Of a DNA stretch of 13,798 bases, positions 6,316 through 13,798 are shown piece after piece (within the stretch, counting starts at the first letter, position 1; each line of letters starts with the position of its first letter). The stretch lies in the NCBI GenBank assembly GCA_017619905.1, contig JAFZRK010000111.1, positions 1 to 13,798 of the forward strand, in the 5' to 3' direction. The notes beneath the pieces are model-generated. The model saw nothing but the letters and a program-made list of their open reading frames with translations, searched no databases and was not told the origin of the DNA. Source of the stretch: Bacillota bacterium. Its GTDB lineage: Bacteria; Bacillota; Clostridia; Peptostreptococcales; Anaerovoracaceae. Both the position numbers and the translations under genes were made by a program.

Positions 6316-7574
6316 TGAAGTTCGGACTTATCGGAAGACCGCTCGGTCACAGCATGTCTCCCCGGCTCCACGCCTTTTTCACGGGGGAGGAATACGTCCT
6401 GCGGGAGCTGGATCCGGCTCAGCTGGACGAGTTTTTCGCTGAGCGGGACTTCCGCGGCATAAACGTCACCATACCCTACAAACTGGCCGCCATGGAGTAT
6501 CTGGACGAGTTCGACCAGACCGCTTCGGATGCCGGAGCCGTCAACTGCATAATCAACGACGGCGGAAAACTGCGCGGATACAACACGGACCTTGCCGGTC
6601 TCGTTTACCTGATAAAAAAGCACGGGATGGCAAAGACCCTTGGAAATACAGCGATCCTGGGAACAGGCGGGGCAGCCCGCGCGGCGGCGGCAGCGGTCGA
6701 AAAACTGCGCGGAAAAGCCACGTTCGTGAGCAGGGACCCGGAGAACTCCTGGCCCTTCATCGACGGCGTCATCTCCTACATGGAGCTCTACGCGCGCGCC
6801 GGCGAATGGCGCACCGTCATCAACGCGACCCCTGTGGGCATGTGGCCGCACAGCGCGGAGCATCCGGTGGACCTCAGCAAGTTCCCGGAACTGAAAAACA
6901 TCATAGACGTAGTCGCGAACCCTTTCCGCACGCGTCTGGTCTTCGAGGCGCAGCAGCGCGGACTTAACGCTGCCGGCGGCTTCGAGATGCTGGCGGCTCA
7001 GGCGCTCTATACGGACCGTCTGTTCACGGGGAAGGACCTGCCGGAAACGCTGATAGACGAATGCGTCCGGGCAGTTTACGAAGAACAGAAGAACATAGTT
7101 CTGATCGGCATGCCCTCCTCCGGGAAATCCGAGAGCGGAGCCATCCTGGCGGAAAAGATGGGACGCAGCTTTACGGACGCGGACGAAGTATTCGAACAGA
7201 CAGAAGGCATCGCGCCCGGAGAGTTCATTAAGACCTTCGGCGAAGCGGAATTCCGCAGAAAAGAATCCCGTATCCTGAGTTCCCTGGCCGATCTTAAAGG
7301 CACCGTCATCGCCTGCGGAGGCGGCGCGGTGCTTAAGAGAGCCAACATGAGGCGGCTCGCGGAGAACGGAATCATAGTCTGGCTGGACAGACGCCTCGAT
7401 CTGCTTACTCCGTCGGACGACACTCCCCTGTCGCGGACGCCGGAAGACATGGAAAGACTGTACGCCGAAAGGCAGCGTCTATATAAAAGATACGCGGATC
7501 TGCGCGTGCCCGCGGACGGGACTCCCGAAGAGGCCGCAGACGCCGTCACAGAACTTCTGAGGACATTATCATGA
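6315..7574 (+). CDS. Bifunctional shikimate dehydrogenase-shikimate kinase fusion
   Basis: One 419-residue protein carries two successive steps: dehydroshikimate to shikimate (NADPH), then shikimate to shikimate-3-phosphate (ATP). Residues 1-250 are AroE: GHSMSP (11-16), catalytic Lys56 in NVTIPYK, Asp92 in GYNTD, the NADP-binding GTGGAARA (116-123), and Gln229 in GGFEMLAAQA. The usual Tyr of the YNP motif is Ala here (VVANPFRT). Residues 261-419 are AroK: Walker A GMPSSGKS (265-272), TDADE (287-291), FRRKES (313-318), GGG in CGGGAV (335-337), and a lid region DDTPLSR (368-374). There is almost no linker and no internal stop, so this is a true fusion. The AGGAG before the ATG is good. Its TGA overlaps the next gene by 4 nt (ATGA). 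Confidence 0.95.
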   Translation: MKFGLIGRPLGHSMSPRLHAFFTGEEYVLRELDPAQLDEFFAERDFRGINVTIPYKLAAMEYLDEFDQTASDAGAVNCIINDGGKLRGYNTDLAGLVYLIKKHGMAKTLGNTAILGTGGAARAAAAAVEKLRGKATFVSRDPENSWPFIDGVISYMELYARAGEWRTVINATPVGMWPHSAEHPVDLSKFPELKNIIDVVANPFRTRLVFEAQQRGLNAAGGFEMLAAQALYTDRLFTGKDLPETLIDECVRAVYEEQKNIVLIGMPSSGKSESGAILAEKMGRSFTDADEVFEQTEGIAPGEFIKTFGEAEFRRKESRILSSLADLKGTVIACGGGAVLKRANMRRLAENGIIVWLDRRLDLLTPSDDTPLSRTPEDMERLYAERQRLYKRYADLRVPADGTPEEAADAVTELLRTLS

Positions 7575-8431
7575 TCACAGAGAACCACCGTTTTATATTC
7601 GAAGAACACATTCCGGAATACAAGCTCGCCGGCAGAGCGAACCACCCGGAAGACACCCTAGTGGAAGCCGGAGGCGTAAAGATCGGCGCCGGATGCCCCA
7701 TAGCGGTAATGGCCGGTCCCTGCGCAGTGGAATCCGCGGAGAGCATAGAACGCATTGCTGAGCAGGTGAAAGCCGCAGGAGCAGGCATCCTGCGCGGCGG
7801 CTCCTACAAGCCGCGCACGTCGCCGTACTCTTTCCAGGGACTGCGCGAGGAAGGCCTTGCGTATCTTAAGAACGCCGGACGCGCCAACGGCATGCCCGTC
7901 ATCTCCGAGCTCGTGAGCGAAAAAGACATGGATCTGTTTACGGACAACGTGGACCTGATACAGATAGGCGCCAGGAACATGCAGAACTTTGCCCTTCTCA
8001 AGGCGGTGGGACGTATCGGAAAGCCCGTTCTTCTGAAGCGCGGCACGGGCGCCACGATAGACGAATGGATAATGGCCGCGGAATACATTCTTGCGGAGGG
8101 CAACCCCAACGTCATCCTCTGCGAGCGCGGCATACGCACTTTTGAATACGCCACAAGGAACACCATGGATCTGGCCGTGGTGCCGATAATAAAAGAAAAA
8201 ACGCACCTTCCGATAGTTATAGACCCGTCCCACGCCACGGGAAACTGGAAATACGTGGAACCGGTCGCCCTTGCGGCTGTTGCTGCGGGCGCCGACGGAC
8301 TGCTGATAGAGGTCCACGACGACCCGGACGCTGCGGCCAGCGACGGCATGCAGTCGATAAAGCCGGAGCGCTTTGCGGAACTGATGGATAAAGCGCGCCT
8401 TGTTGCAAAGGCCGTAGGAAGAGAAATATGA
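7571..8431 (+). CDS. aroF: DAHP synthase, type I-beta, without regulatory domain
   Basis: This enzyme joins PEP and erythrose-4-phosphate to make DAHP, the entry step of the pathway. The 286 residues form the I-beta (KDO8P-synthase-like) barrel. Visible marks are MAGPCAVES (47-55), LRGGSYKPRTSPYSFQG (74-90), CERGIRTFE (184-192) and DPSHATG (218-224). The metal ligands fall at Cys51, His221, Glu247 and Asp258. Their spacing equals that of the Thermotoga enzyme as I recall it, shifted by 51 residues, so most of the N-terminal ACT-like regulatory domain is missing. No chorismate mutase domain is present either. The ATG lies in an ATGA overlap with the fusion gene and has GAGGA upstream, so a longer start is unlikely. 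The symbol aroF is used loosely; aroG or aroA are used for this family in other species. Confidence 0.95.
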   Translation: MITENHRFIFEEHIPEYKLAGRANHPEDTLVEAGGVKIGAGCPIAVMAGPCAVESAESIERIAEQVKAAGAGILRGGSYKPRTSPYSFQGLREEGLAYLKNAGRANGMPVISELVSEKDMDLFTDNVDLIQIGARNMQNFALLKAVGRIGKPVLLKRGTGATIDEWIMAAEYILAEGNPNVILCERGIRTFEYATRNTMDLAVVPIIKEKTHLPIVIDPSHATGNWKYVEPVALAAVAAGADGLLIEVHDDPDAAASDGMQSIKPERFAELMDKARLVAKAVGREI

Positions 8432-9669
8432 GCGTTGTCTTTGAGGTACCCTCGAGCAAGTCCATATCGCAAAGGGCCCTTATAGCGGCCGCGCTGGCAG
8501 ACGGCAGTTCCGAGATATACGGACTCTCGCGCTGCGATGACACGCAGGCGGTGATCGAAGCCGTAAGGCAGCTGGGCGCTTGGGTGGACGACAGCGGCGA
8601 CCCGGTTCTGGTAAGAGGAACGTCCGGCATCCCCGCGCTTGGAGAAAACACAGGCACACTGCCTTTCGGGCCGATCGACTGCGGGGAATCCGCGGCGGCG
8701 CTCCGGCTCCTGCTTCCGCTGTTCGCTCAGACCGGAAGACGCTGCCTCTTCACCGGGAAAGGCCGGCTCATGAGACGCCCCAACGACGTCTACGAAGACA
8801 TCTACAACGGAGACGGACGGTCATTCCGGCAGGACAGCGCTTACATTGCAGTGGAAGGCCGGCTCGGACCGGGAAAGTACACCCTGCGAGGCGACATTTC
8901 TTCGCAGTTCGTAAGCGGTCTGCTGTTCCTGCTGCCCCTGCTGGACGGAGATTCGGAGATAGTTCTCAGCACACCGCTGCAGTCCGCGCCTTACGTTGAA
9001 CTGACGCTTAAAACGCTGGAGCTTACAGGCGTAAAGACGGAGTTTATCCGGGAAGGATCAGCGCCTGAAAGCGGCGGCCGGATAACAGGCATACACGTGC
9101 CCGGAAAGCAGCGCTATACGCCTTTCAGAACGACCGTGGAGGCCGACTGGTCCTCTGCGGCTCCGCTGCTGGCGGCCGCGAAGCTGCTCGGAAAAGACGC
9201 GCAGGTAAAAGGCCTCGACAACCGGTCACTGCAGGCGGACAGAGCAATAGCAAAACTGCTGGACGGATTCGGAGAGCCCGGTCATTTCAAGGCGATCGAG
9301 GCGGACATATCCGACTGTCCCGATCTTGGTCCCCTGCTCTTCGCGCTAGCGACACAGGCCGAAGGCACGTCCGTCTTCCGCGGCACAGGACGCCTTCGTT
9401 TTAAGGAATCCGACCGCGTCGCGAACATGGAGCGGGAACTGAAAAACCTCGGCTGCGTCATCGGTTCGGACGAGGACAGCGTCACCGTCACCGGTCCGAC
9501 CGCAGTCAAAGGCGGCGTCAGCGCAAGCGGATGCGGCGATCACCGGATAGTCATGGCGCTTGCTGTCCTTGCCCTCACAGCAAAGGAGCCGGTCACGGTA
9601 GAGGGCGCGGACGCGGTAAGCAAGAGCTTTCCCGGATTCTTCACACAACTCGGAAAACTGAGGAACTGA
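8428..9669 (+). CDS. aroA: EPSP synthase (3-phosphoshikimate 1-carboxyvinyltransferase)
   Basis: This enzyme transfers the enolpyruvyl group of PEP to shikimate-3-phosphate and is the glyphosate target in other organisms. The 413 residues are near the usual length. PSSKSISQRAL (8-18) is the substrate-binding N-terminal motif. The PEP loop reads CGESAAALR (85-93), with Ala89 where Escherichia coli has Gly96. ISSQFVSGLL, PDLGPLLFALA, KESDR and DHRIVMALAV follow in the expected order. The start is in an ATGA overlap with the DAHP synthase gene, preceded by AGGAAGAGA. One base separates its TGA from aroQ. Confidence 0.97.
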   Translation: MSVVFEVPSSKSISQRALIAAALADGSSEIYGLSRCDDTQAVIEAVRQLGAWVDDSGDPVLVRGTSGIPALGENTGTLPFGPIDCGESAAALRLLLPLFAQTGRRCLFTGKGRLMRRPNDVYEDIYNGDGRSFRQDSAYIAVEGRLGPGKYTLRGDISSQFVSGLLFLLPLLDGDSEIVLSTPLQSAPYVELTLKTLELTGVKTEFIREGSAPESGGRITGIHVPGKQRYTPFRTTVEADWSSAAPLLAAAKLLGKDAQVKGLDNRSLQADRAIAKLLDGFGEPGHFKAIEADISDCPDLGPLLFALATQAEGTSVFRGTGRLRFKESDRVANMERELKNLGCVIGSDEDSVTVTGPTAVKGGVSASGCGDHRIVMALAVLALTAKEPVTVEGADAVSKSFPGFFTQLGKLRN

Positions 9670-9670
9670 C

Positions 9671-10102
9671 ATGAAAGTCATGATAATCAACGGTCCGAGC
9701 TTAAACATGCTCGGCATAAGAGAAACGGACGTCTACGGCAGCGGAAGCTACACGGAGCTCGTCGACTACATCAGGAGCAGCGCCTCGCAGCTGGGCATGG
9801 AGGCAGTGTGCCTTCAGTCCAACCACGAAGGCGACATCATAGACTGGATACAGCAGGCGTATTTCGAGGGTTTCGGCGGTATCGTCATAAACCCCGGCGC
9901 CTACACCCACACCAGCATAGCCATTGCCGACGCCCTGCGCTCGGTCCGCCCCCTGCCCGCGGTGGAGGTCCACATATCCGACACGGACGCCCGGGAGGAC
10001 TACCGCCGCGTCTCCTATACCGCCCCCTGCTGCATCGCGCAGATAAAAGGCAAAGGGTTCGAGGGCTACCGGCTCGCCATGGAAAAACTACTGGAAAAAT
10101 AG
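9671..10102 (+). CDS. aroQ: 3-dehydroquinate dehydratase, type II
   Basis: This enzyme dehydrates 3-dehydroquinate to 3-dehydroshikimate, step three. The 143-residue length and NGPSLNMLG start mark the small type II family, unrelated to the type I (AroD) enzyme. Catalytic or binding residues visible by family alignment are Asn12, Arg17, Tyr22, Asn74 (NPGAYTHTS), Glu99 and His101 (VEVHISD), and Arg108. The usual REP motif reads RET. GAGGA precedes the ATG, inside the end of aroA. It is the last gene of the operon, followed by hairpins with T-runs. Confidence 0.97.
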   Translation: MKVMIINGPSLNMLGIRETDVYGSGSYTELVDYIRSSASQLGMEAVCLQSNHEGDIIDWIQQAYFEGFGGIVINPGAYTHTSIAIADALRSVRPLPAVEVHISDTDAREDYRRVSYTAPCCIAQIKGKGFEGYRLAMEKLLEK

Positions 10103-10109
10103 CCGCTTT

Positions 10110-10130
10110 CCGCAACCTTGCGGCATTTTT
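10110..10130 (+). terminator. Intrinsic terminator after aroQ
   Basis: CCGCA (10110-10114) pairs with TGCGG (10119-10123) around a 4-nt loop, followed by CA and five T (10126-10130). The stem is short but GC-rich and lies 7 nt after the aroQ stop. Confidence 0.6.
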
Positions 10131-10151
10131 CCCGTCTATATCTGCAGAGTC

Positions 10152-10180
10152 ACGCCGATGTCACTTTCGGCGTTTATTAT
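10152..10180 (+). terminator. Second terminator-like hairpin downstream of aroQ
   Basis: ACGCCGA (10152-10158) pairs perfectly with TCGGCGT (10167-10173) around an 8-nt loop, then TTATTAT. It could back up the first terminator. The T-run is broken by A bases, so efficiency is uncertain. Confidence 0.45.
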
Positions 10181-10193
10181 TAAACCATATTTC

Positions 10194-10211
10194 AGCGGCG
10201 CGTCTGCCGCT
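10194..10211 (+). other. Hairpin just upstream of the ribosome binding site of the VCBS gene
   Basis: AGCGGC (10194-10199) pairs with GCCGCT (10206-10211) around a 6-nt loop. It ends 4 nt before the strong AAAGGGG binding site (10216-10222), which is 9 nt from the ATG at 10232. It may be a 5'-leader stem that stabilises the mRNA. No convincing promoter was found in this gap. Confidence 0.35.
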
Positions 10212-10231
10212 TCAGAAAGGGGAAAACATTC

Positions 10232-13200
10232 ATGATCAAGAAACTGACGGCGTTCATGCTGTGCGCGCTGCTCGTCCTGTCAGCGGCTCTTCCGGCCTTT
10301 GCGAAGGAACGAAGCATACAGCCGCTCAGCGACGCGGTGAGCATAGACAACAGCGGACGCAGCGCGGAGCTGCTCTACGAAGGAAAGAACGCCAGAGTCT
10401 ACTACGGTAGTTCCGGGATATCCATAGTCTCGGAAGACGGCGTAAAGCATCTGGACACCAACTTCGCCGTAAAGAAGCTGATCGTCCTTCCGGACGCAAA
10501 CGGCGACGGATATCCGGAATTCCTTACTTACCAGAACGCGCCGGACTACAGCGCCCAGGTGATGACTGTCAGCGGAAAGGACGGACAGGTCCTGGCCGAC
10601 CTGCACCTTACGCACATGGGCTACGACGACAGCATCGGCTTTGCGGACGTCAACAGCTTCGTGCATCAGCTGCTTCCGACGGCTGACGGAAACGCACTCA
10701 TCGTCTACGACTATAACATCTTAAAGGTCGACGGAAAGACCCTGGAGACGGTCTGGACCCACAGCGCGATCGACAACATCTGGAAGGTCATAAGCTTGGG
10801 CGACATCGACGGGGACGGCGCGGAGGACTTCGCGTACACCATGCAGCGCAGCACCGTAGCGGTGATAAGCGGCGCGGACGGTTCCGCGATCGGTGAATGG
10901 CAGCCCTGCGAGACGCTCAAGCTCAACATCGACTGGGCGAACAAGACCGTCGACGCGGCCATGAACATGTGGGATCTGGTCTATGTCGGCGGCATCATCT
11001 ACGCCACATCAGAAGACGGACACATCTTCGCGATCGACCCTGTTTCCGGCGTCCTTGGGGACACGGACCTGGAGGTCCTGGACAAAGAGTATTTCGAGAA
11101 CCTCCTCATGGGCTACAACCTCGAATACAGCATGGGAACGCCCGGATACCGCCAGACAGGCATAAACAACTGGGCCTACATGGGCTTCCGCATAGCGGAC
11201 ACCGACGGCCAGTACATACTCATAGACTGCTATCAGGGAGACGCGGACTCCTGCGCCCAGTACCAGGACGGCAGCTGGACGCCCTGCATGGTGCTCTACA
11301 ACGCGGAGACCGGCAGCGTGGAGGCCATGATACCGATATCCGGCGGCTACAACGTGCTCTACCAGAAGAGCTGCCTTACCGCATACGGTGACACTCCGTG
11401 CATTGCGGCCGCAACCAGCGTCAGCGATAAGCACGCTGTCATCAACTACTACGACTACACCGGCGCCCTGATATACCAGAAGGAGATCGCCTCCTCCGTC
11501 ATAGGGGACGGAGCGAAGTTCGAGATCTCCCGCGCGGAAGACGGCCTGCGCTTCGAGTTCTTCGGCACCGGCTGCATACTCGCGTCCGAAGATCTTAAGA
11601 CAATAGAATACGCCTACGACATGACAGGCACCACGCTGGAGAAGACCTCCGACGGAGCGTTCTTCATGATCCACAGCTCCAACGGCGTAAAGGACCGCAT
11701 AGTTAAGCTCGAAGGCCGCCTGGACAACGTCGTCTGGGAATACGCGCTCAGCGCTGAATACACCAACAAGGGCTTCGAGTTCGTGCGCACCGACCGCGAC
11801 TACGACGGTGACGGCATAAACGACGTCATGGCCATAGTCAACAGCTACAACAAGGACGGTCAGGCGGACGCCAGCTGGTTCATGATACTGTCCGGCGCGG
11901 ACGGCAGCGAGATCTTCAACAACAAGATAAAGACCGGGGACGGCAGAGTCGACGGAAAGAAGGTGGAATACTTCCTCATCGCCTCCGAACTGGACATGAT
12001 AAGGGATCTGGACGGCGACAAGAAGCCGGAGCTACTCTGCGGCGACACCATAGTCTCCAGCAGAAGGCGCACGGTCATCGGCGGCCTCTACGGCGGAGTG
12101 GACGCGGACGGACGCAGCTTCAAAGTCGGCGATACCAACAACGACGGTCTGCCGGACTACCTTGTGGTAAGCGACAAGGAGACCCGCCTCTACGAGTCCA
12201 AACTGGGCATGTCCTACGGTTTTGCATCTCTGGAGTATAAAAAGACCAACGTCTCCATGCCCAACAGCAAGGACCTGGAGCCCATGAACACCACCGACCT
12301 CATAGGCGACATCAACGGCGACGGCATCAGCGAGATCGTGCTCATAGGGAAGAACGTCCAGGGCTTCCAGGTATACAAGGTGTATGACGGAAAGACGCTG
12401 GAGCTTATCTACGATCTCTGCCCGGACGGAATAACCAGCGAGGGCGAGACCTTCATCTCTCTGGGATATGACATAAACGGCGACGGCTGGAACGAGCTCT
12501 ACGCCAGGAACTTCAACTGGGAATACTGCATCTTCGACGGAAAGACCGGCACCGAACTGGTGAACCTCTCCACGATAGGCAGGGAGGAAGACGGCCAGGG
12601 TGTCATCATCTACTACGGCGCAGGCGCCACCATGGGCGGCAAGGGCGAGTACCATCCGGACTACCTCATCCCCTTCTACCCGCTTCAGGATCCGCAGACC
12701 TTCATAATAACCAGCGACGTGGACGGCGACGGACTGGGAGACATCACTCAGATCCAGGGCTACTGGGACTACGAGACCTTCAACTATCTTAAGAAGCTGA
12801 TCATCATAGGGACCAGGGAGTTCCTGCCCGTAAGCGAAGTAAAGCTGAGCTCCGGCGACGGATACGAATCCGGCGAACTGCTTAAGGTGGACGGCAGCGA
12901 CCGCTACGCGGCGGTGATGGGCCAGAGCGAGCTTAGCTTGCTGGATCTGGCGGAACAGCGCCTTATAGCCACCTACAAGGTTTCGGCGAAGAAAGCCATA
13001 CAGATAGCGGACGACATAGTCGTCACGACCCCCGCGGGAGAGCTCCTTAAGCTCAACACCGACAGGAGCTTCACCCTTACGCAGGAGATACCGGAAACAA
13101 CGGACGACTACATGCTGAATCTCTCCTGGGATCCCGCGCAGGACTACAGCATCATGACCGTGACCGACAACAACACCGTGGTCTACAGCGGAGCGGACAC

Positions 13201-13426
13201 CTCGGTATCCGTACCGCTGATGCAGGGCGAACACGAGATAACGCTCTCCATGGACGACGGTCAGGGCAAGGTGTATAAGGAACTGCACCACGTTTCGGTA
13301 AGCGAGCAGAAGAGCTTCCCGGTGCTTCCGGTTGTACTTGCCGCGGTCCTGCTGATCGCGTGCCTGTTCTTCGGAATACTCAGAAAAGCGCGGATAGCCG
13401 GAAGATTCAAGGAGGCAGCAAAATGA
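10232..13426 (+). CDS. Secreted, C-terminally anchored FG-GAP/VCBS-repeat protein
   Basis: This is a 1064-residue surface protein of unknown function. Residues 1-24 are a signal peptide (KK, hydrophobic core, cleavage near AFA-KE). Eight calcium-loop motifs of the type DxDxDGxxD/E are visible: 88-96, 191-199, 523-531, 592-600, 634-642, 693-701, 747-755 and 829-837. FG-GAP/VCBS repeats of this kind build beta-propellers outside the cell. DG-K-T/G-x-E segments (for example 168-172, 719-723 and 769-774) also recall PQQ-type propeller blades. A strand-rich, Ig-like part (about 965-1022) precedes a membrane helix (about 1029-1050) and a short basic tail, so the protein faces outward. A strong Shine-Dalgarno precedes the ATG. 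The gene ends in an ATGA overlap with an ABC ATPase gene, implying a shared complex or task. Ligand sensing, substrate capture or adhesion are all possible. Confidence 0.85.
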   Translation: MIKKLTAFMLCALLVLSAALPAFAKERSIQPLSDAVSIDNSGRSAELLYEGKNARVYYGSSGISIVSEDGVKHLDTNFAVKKLIVLPDANGDGYPEFLTYQNAPDYSAQVMTVSGKDGQVLADLHLTHMGYDDSIGFADVNSFVHQLLPTADGNALIVYDYNILKVDGKTLETVWTHSAIDNIWKVISLGDIDGDGAEDFAYTMQRSTVAVISGADGSAIGEWQPCETLKLNIDWANKTVDAAMNMWDLVYVGGIIYATSEDGHIFAIDPVSGVLGDTDLEVLDKEYFENLLMGYNLEYSMGTPGYRQTGINNWAYMGFRIADTDGQYILIDCYQGDADSCAQYQDGSWTPCMVLYNAETGSVEAMIPISGGYNVLYQKSCLTAYGDTPCIAAATSVSDKHAVINYYDYTGALIYQKEIASSVIGDGAKFEISRAEDGLRFEFFGTGCILASEDLKTIEYAYDMTGTTLEKTSDGAFFMIHSSNGVKDRIVKLEGRLDNVVWEYALSAEYTNKGFEFVRTDRDYDGDGINDVMAIVNSYNKDGQADASWFMILSGADGSEIFNNKIKTGDGRVDGKKVEYFLIASELDMIRDLDGDKKPELLCGDTIVSSRRRTVIGGLYGGVDADGRSFKVGDTNNDGLPDYLVVSDKETRLYESKLGMSYGFASLEYKKTNVSMPNSKDLEPMNTTDLIGDINGDGISEIVLIGKNVQGFQVYKVYDGKTLELIYDLCPDGITSEGETFISLGYDINGDGWNELYARNFNWEYCIFDGKTGTELVNLSTIGREEDGQGVIIYYGAGATMGGKGEYHPDYLIPFYPLQDPQTFIITSDVDGDGLGDITQIQGYWDYETFNYLKKLIIIGTREFLPVSEVKLSSGDGYESGELLKVDGSDRYAAVMGQSELSLLDLAEQRLIATYKVSAKKAIQIADDIVVTTPAGELLKLNTDRSFTLTQEIPETTDDYMLNLSWDPAQDYSIMTVTDNNTVVYSGADTSVSVPLMQGEHEITLSMDDGQGKVYKELHHVSVSEQKSFPVLPVVLAAVLLIACLFFGILRKARIAGRFKEAAK

Positions 13427-13798
13427 GTAAGTACTGCATAGAATTGAACGGAATAACCAAAAAGTTCGGCGGCTTCACAGCCGTGGACAACGTCTCCCTT
13501 AAGCTGGAGCCGGGCAAGATCTACGGCATCGTAGGCCCCAACGGCGCGGGCAAGAGCACCACCATGGCCCTGATAATGGGCTCGCTCTTCCCCACCTCCG
13601 GAAGCGGAAACGTGTTCGGACATCCTCTCGCAAGCCCGGAGGCGCTGAAGATACTGGGATACTCCCCGGAGTTCACCAGCTTCTACTCGGACATGAAATG
13701 CTACGAATACCTGTGGTACATGGGATGCCTTTCCGGCCTGTCTTCGGACGAGTCCGCGAAGCGCACCAACGAGCTTTTAGACCAGTTCGAACTGCAGA
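13423..13798 (+). CDS. ABC transporter ATP-binding protein (3' partial)
   Basis: The ATG at 13423 overlaps the preceding TGA (ATGA) and follows AAGGAGG at 13409-13415, an ideal binding site. The visible 125 residues are the first half of an ABC ATPase of the ABC-2/NatA-like type: ITKKFGGFTAVDNVSL (11-26), then Walker A GPNGAGKST (38-46), then ILGYSPEF (77-84). Glu82 stands where many relatives carry the Q-loop Gln, a change I believe is common in this subgroup. The signature, Walker B and partner membrane subunit lie beyond the window. Coupling to the VCBS-repeat gene suggests export or membrane remodelling with a surface partner, but the substrate cannot be told. Confidence 0.93.
   Translation, partial: MSKYCIELNGITKKFGGFTAVDNVSLKLEPGKIYGIVGPNGAGKSTTMALIMGSLFPTSGSGNVFGHPLASPEALKILGYSPEFTSFYSDMKCYEYLWYMGCLSGLSSDESAKRTNELLDQFELQ

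Noticed and set aside
12032..13291. A 419-codon minus-strand open frame within the VCBS-protein gene
   Set aside because: It is antisense to the calcium-loop repeats and has no motif or binding site. It mirrors the codon bias of the real gene.
1..13798. CRISPR arrays, insertion sequences, prophage genes or recombination sites
   Set aside because: No regularly spaced direct repeats, transposase motifs or integrase genes were seen. The presence of ssrA prompted a look for an integration at its 3' end, but a terminator and an ordinary gene follow directly.

Overview
The window looks like chromosomal DNA from a fairly GC-rich member of the Clostridia (Firmicutes). This rests on AGGAG-type ribosome binding sites, a clostridial-style aro cluster with a type I-beta DAHP synthase, a RluA-like/lepB/smpB/ssrA block and a one-piece tmRNA. 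The exact taxon cannot be read from the sequence. No insertion sequence, CRISPR array or phage gene was seen, and no rRNA or canonical tRNA gene.

Layout: (1) 1-1244 (+) is the end of a gene for a membrane-anchored protein with a TPR-like helical part and C-terminal MORN-like strands. (2) A bidirectional terminator at 1306-1336 separates it from a minus-strand block. In transcription order that block is a RluA-family pseudouridine synthase (3875-2859), signal peptidase I (2858-2283), SmpB (2281-1826) and tmRNA (1697-1340). SmpB and tmRNA are the two partners of trans-translation. The encoded degradation tag reads AKRNNNFAFAA. (3) A 344-nt gap (3876-4219) holds divergent promoters and a striking 152-nt structured RNA (3945-4096) closed by a perfect 17-bp stem. 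Its architecture resembles 6S RNA, but this identity and its strand are inferred. (4) 4220-10102 (+) is a tight aro operon: aroB, aroC, an aroE-aroK fusion, a short aroF-type DAHP synthase, aroA and aroQ. These six genes encode all seven steps from erythrose-4-phosphate plus PEP to chorismate, with 1- or 4-nt overlaps or a 1-nt gap at every junction. (5) After terminator-like hairpins, 10232-13426 (+) encodes a 1064-residue secreted, C-terminally anchored protein with eight calcium-loop (FG-GAP/VCBS-type) motifs. It overlaps by 4 nt an ABC transporter ATPase gene that runs off the window end.

Most of the window is housekeeping. The points most worth checking are the 152-nt RNA, the AroE-AroK fusion, the DAHP synthase without a regulatory domain, the alanine at the glyphosate-contact position of EPSP synthase, the FAFAA tag, a probable leaderless mRNA for the pseudouridine synthase, and the VCBS-protein/ABC-transporter pair, whose function is unknown.
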